This document shows, piece by piece, positions 14,903 through 15,629 of a stretch of 15,629 nucleotides of DNA. Position 1 is the stretch's first letter; each line of letters starts with the position of its first letter. The DNA is from Croceibacterium_A sp035626815. Its GTDB lineage: Bacteria; Pseudomonadota; Alphaproteobacteria; Sphingomonadales; Sphingomonadaceae. The notes below the pieces were generated by a model, which had not been told where the DNA came from, did no database searches, and worked only from the letters and a program-made list of their open reading frames with translations. The stretch spans positions 1 through 15,629 of the forward strand of contig DASPMY010000032.1 of assembly GCA_035626815.1 (NCBI GenBank). Reading direction: 5' to 3'. A program made the translations under genes and the position numbers.

Positions 14903-15508
14903 TCAGAAGCTCCACCCCTTCGGCGCCGCGAATTCGGGCAGCACCGGGATGCCCAGCTCGGCCAGCGGCAACAGCGCCAGCTCGCCCGCCGCCTTGCGGC
15001 CGATGGCCAGCCGGGTGATCCCGTCGTCGACGACGCCGGTCACCGCCCGCGCGTCGTCGGCCAGGCGGCGCACGAGCGCGTCGGGCAGGCGCTCGACCGC
15101 GCCGTCGACCATGAGCAGCGTAAAATCGCTCGCCTTGCGCGACTTGCCGGCGGCGGCGGCCGGGTCGACGACCTCCAGCGAGCCGACCAGCGGACGCAGG
15201 AGTTCGGCCAGATAGCCGCTGCCGCCGTCAACCACGAGGGCCTTGTCGGCCGCGGTCGGACGGGCTTCCTGCAGCATCATGCCCTGCACGACCGGGGCGG
15301 CCAGCGAGCGGCCGTTGTCGAGCGCGATCGCGCGGTCGATGTAGGCATGGCCGCGTGCCGCAGCGGGCACGAAGTCCTCGCGAGCGACCTCATCCATCCG
15401 CCGCAGCACCCACTCGGCATTAACGCCGCTGGTGCGCAGCTGGCTGTCGATCATCGCCCGGCGGGCGGCCACATGTCCGGCGGCGGGCCGGTCCTCCACG
15501 ATCGTCAC
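14903..15508 (-). CDS. PIMT-family protein, probably without methyltransferase activity
   Basis: The 201-residue protein aligns by eye with protein-L-isoaspartate O-methyltransferase, which repairs isoaspartyl residues using SAM. The N-terminal half is well kept (RRAMIDSQLRTSGV, REDFVP, VVQGMMLQEA). The SAM-binding motif I, normally a DxGxGxGY-like loop, is here VVDGGSGYLAELL. After it, VVDP is followed almost at once by SRKASDFTLLMVDGAVE, so about 30 residues that usually carry the rest of the SAM site seem to be missing. The frame is intact with no stop codon, so this is a shortened protein and not a decayed gene. The GTG at 15508 is the start; ATG 15454 is an alternative. It lies two bases from tolC, a pairing I recall as common in alphaproteobacteria. 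Confidence 0.85.
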   Translation of the reverse strand: MTIVEDRPAAGHVAARRAMIDSQLRTSGVNAEWVLRRMDEVAREDFVPAAARGHAYIDRAIALDNGRSLAAPVVQGMMLQEARPTAADKALVVDGGSGYLAELLRPLVGSLEVVDPAAAAGKSRKASDFTLLMVDGAVERLPDALVRRLADDARAVTGVVDDGITRLAIGRKAAGELALLPLAELGIPVLPEFAAPKGWSF

Positions 15509-15529
15509 AGCTTATTTCTCATGTCGCCA

Positions 15530-15557
15530 GGTCGCGCGAGCCTTAAGGCTTGCGACC
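15530..15557. repeat. 28-bp interrupted palindrome upstream of the PIMT-tolC genes
   Basis: The outer arms GGTCGC (15530-15535) and GCGACC (15552-15557) flank a perfect 12-bp palindrome AGCCTTAAGGCT at 15539-15550. The pair is offset by three bases on the left and one on the right. No T tract follows on either strand, so an operator for a dimeric regulator is more likely than a terminator. It sits 22 bp upstream of the start of the PIMT-tolC-popZ genes, a place for a promoter-proximal regulator site. Confidence 0.5.
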
Positions 15558-15629
15558 GGCCCGGGCAATGGCCGGGATTGTCGCAATCGGTCGCCGCCAG
15601 GCCGACCATAATGGCGCAAGCGGCCGATG

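Noticed and set aside
13335..15215. A 626-codon open frame on the plus strand opposite tolC
   Set aside because: It is the antisense shadow of the TolC and PIMT-like genes, with low-complexity Arg/Gly/Ala sequence and no recognisable domain.
14903..15508. Calling the PIMT-like gene a pseudogene
   Set aside because: The frame is uninterrupted, codon use looks like its neighbours, and both ends are conserved; loss of the cofactor site is better described as a shortened protein.
15558..15629. Short inverted repeats such as ATTG-CGA-CAAT at the right edge
   Set aside because: They are very short, and no T tract or neighbouring gene is visible, so chance is likely.

Overview
The window reads as a GC-rich alphaproteobacterial chromosome, most likely from the order Sphingomonadales. 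The evidence is the gene order hemE-hemJ-rho on one side and PPDK/PEPS-regulator-maf-aroE-coaE-dnaQ on the other, the block isoaspartyl-methyltransferase-like gene / tolC / popZ (DUF2497), a DUF1491 gene, and protein sequences typical of that group. There are 20 protein genes, all intact. I see no tRNA, rRNA, CRISPR array, transposase or phage gene. Assignment below order level is not possible by eye.

Layout. Positions 86-3828, all on the minus strand, hold a short-chain dehydrogenase, rho (with its own promoter, a C-rich leader and an intrinsic terminator), hemJ and hemE. Positions 3829-4128 are a non-coding gap between the divergent hemE and the kinase/pyrophosphorylase gene. This gap has a 22-bp pure A/T stretch, several DnaA-box-like 9-mers, five GANTC sites and a 10-bp inverted repeat. 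In Caulobacter crescentus the replication origin lies between exactly these two gene families, so this is my candidate chromosome origin. Positions 4129-7732 on the plus strand carry a tightly coupled run (regulator, maf, aroE, coaE with ATGA/GTGA overlaps, then dnaQ). It is followed by hpf, ptsN, a hotdog thioesterase, DUF1491 and a secreted cell-wall hydrolase (up to 10542).

From 10592 onward most genes are on the minus strand: xthA, erpA and a two-CBS-domain protein, then a small two-helix membrane protein on the plus strand. A thioredoxin-like [2Fe-2S] ferredoxin, popZ, a TolC-type outer membrane protein and a shortened PIMT-like protein follow, with a 28-bp interrupted palindrome upstream of the last group.

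How it fits together. The centre is a replication-origin neighbourhood with housekeeping genes transcribed away from it: haem synthesis (hemE, hemJ), replication fidelity (dnaQ), nucleotide sanitation (maf), CoA and shikimate synthesis, and stress or nitrogen-PTS functions (hpf, ptsN). The polar organiser PopZ, which in Caulobacter tethers the origin region through ParB, is coded about 9 kb away. The observations most worth checking are the origin with its GANTC cluster, the probable Rho-autoregulated leader, and the PIMT-like protein that appears to have lost its cofactor site but remains coupled to tolC.
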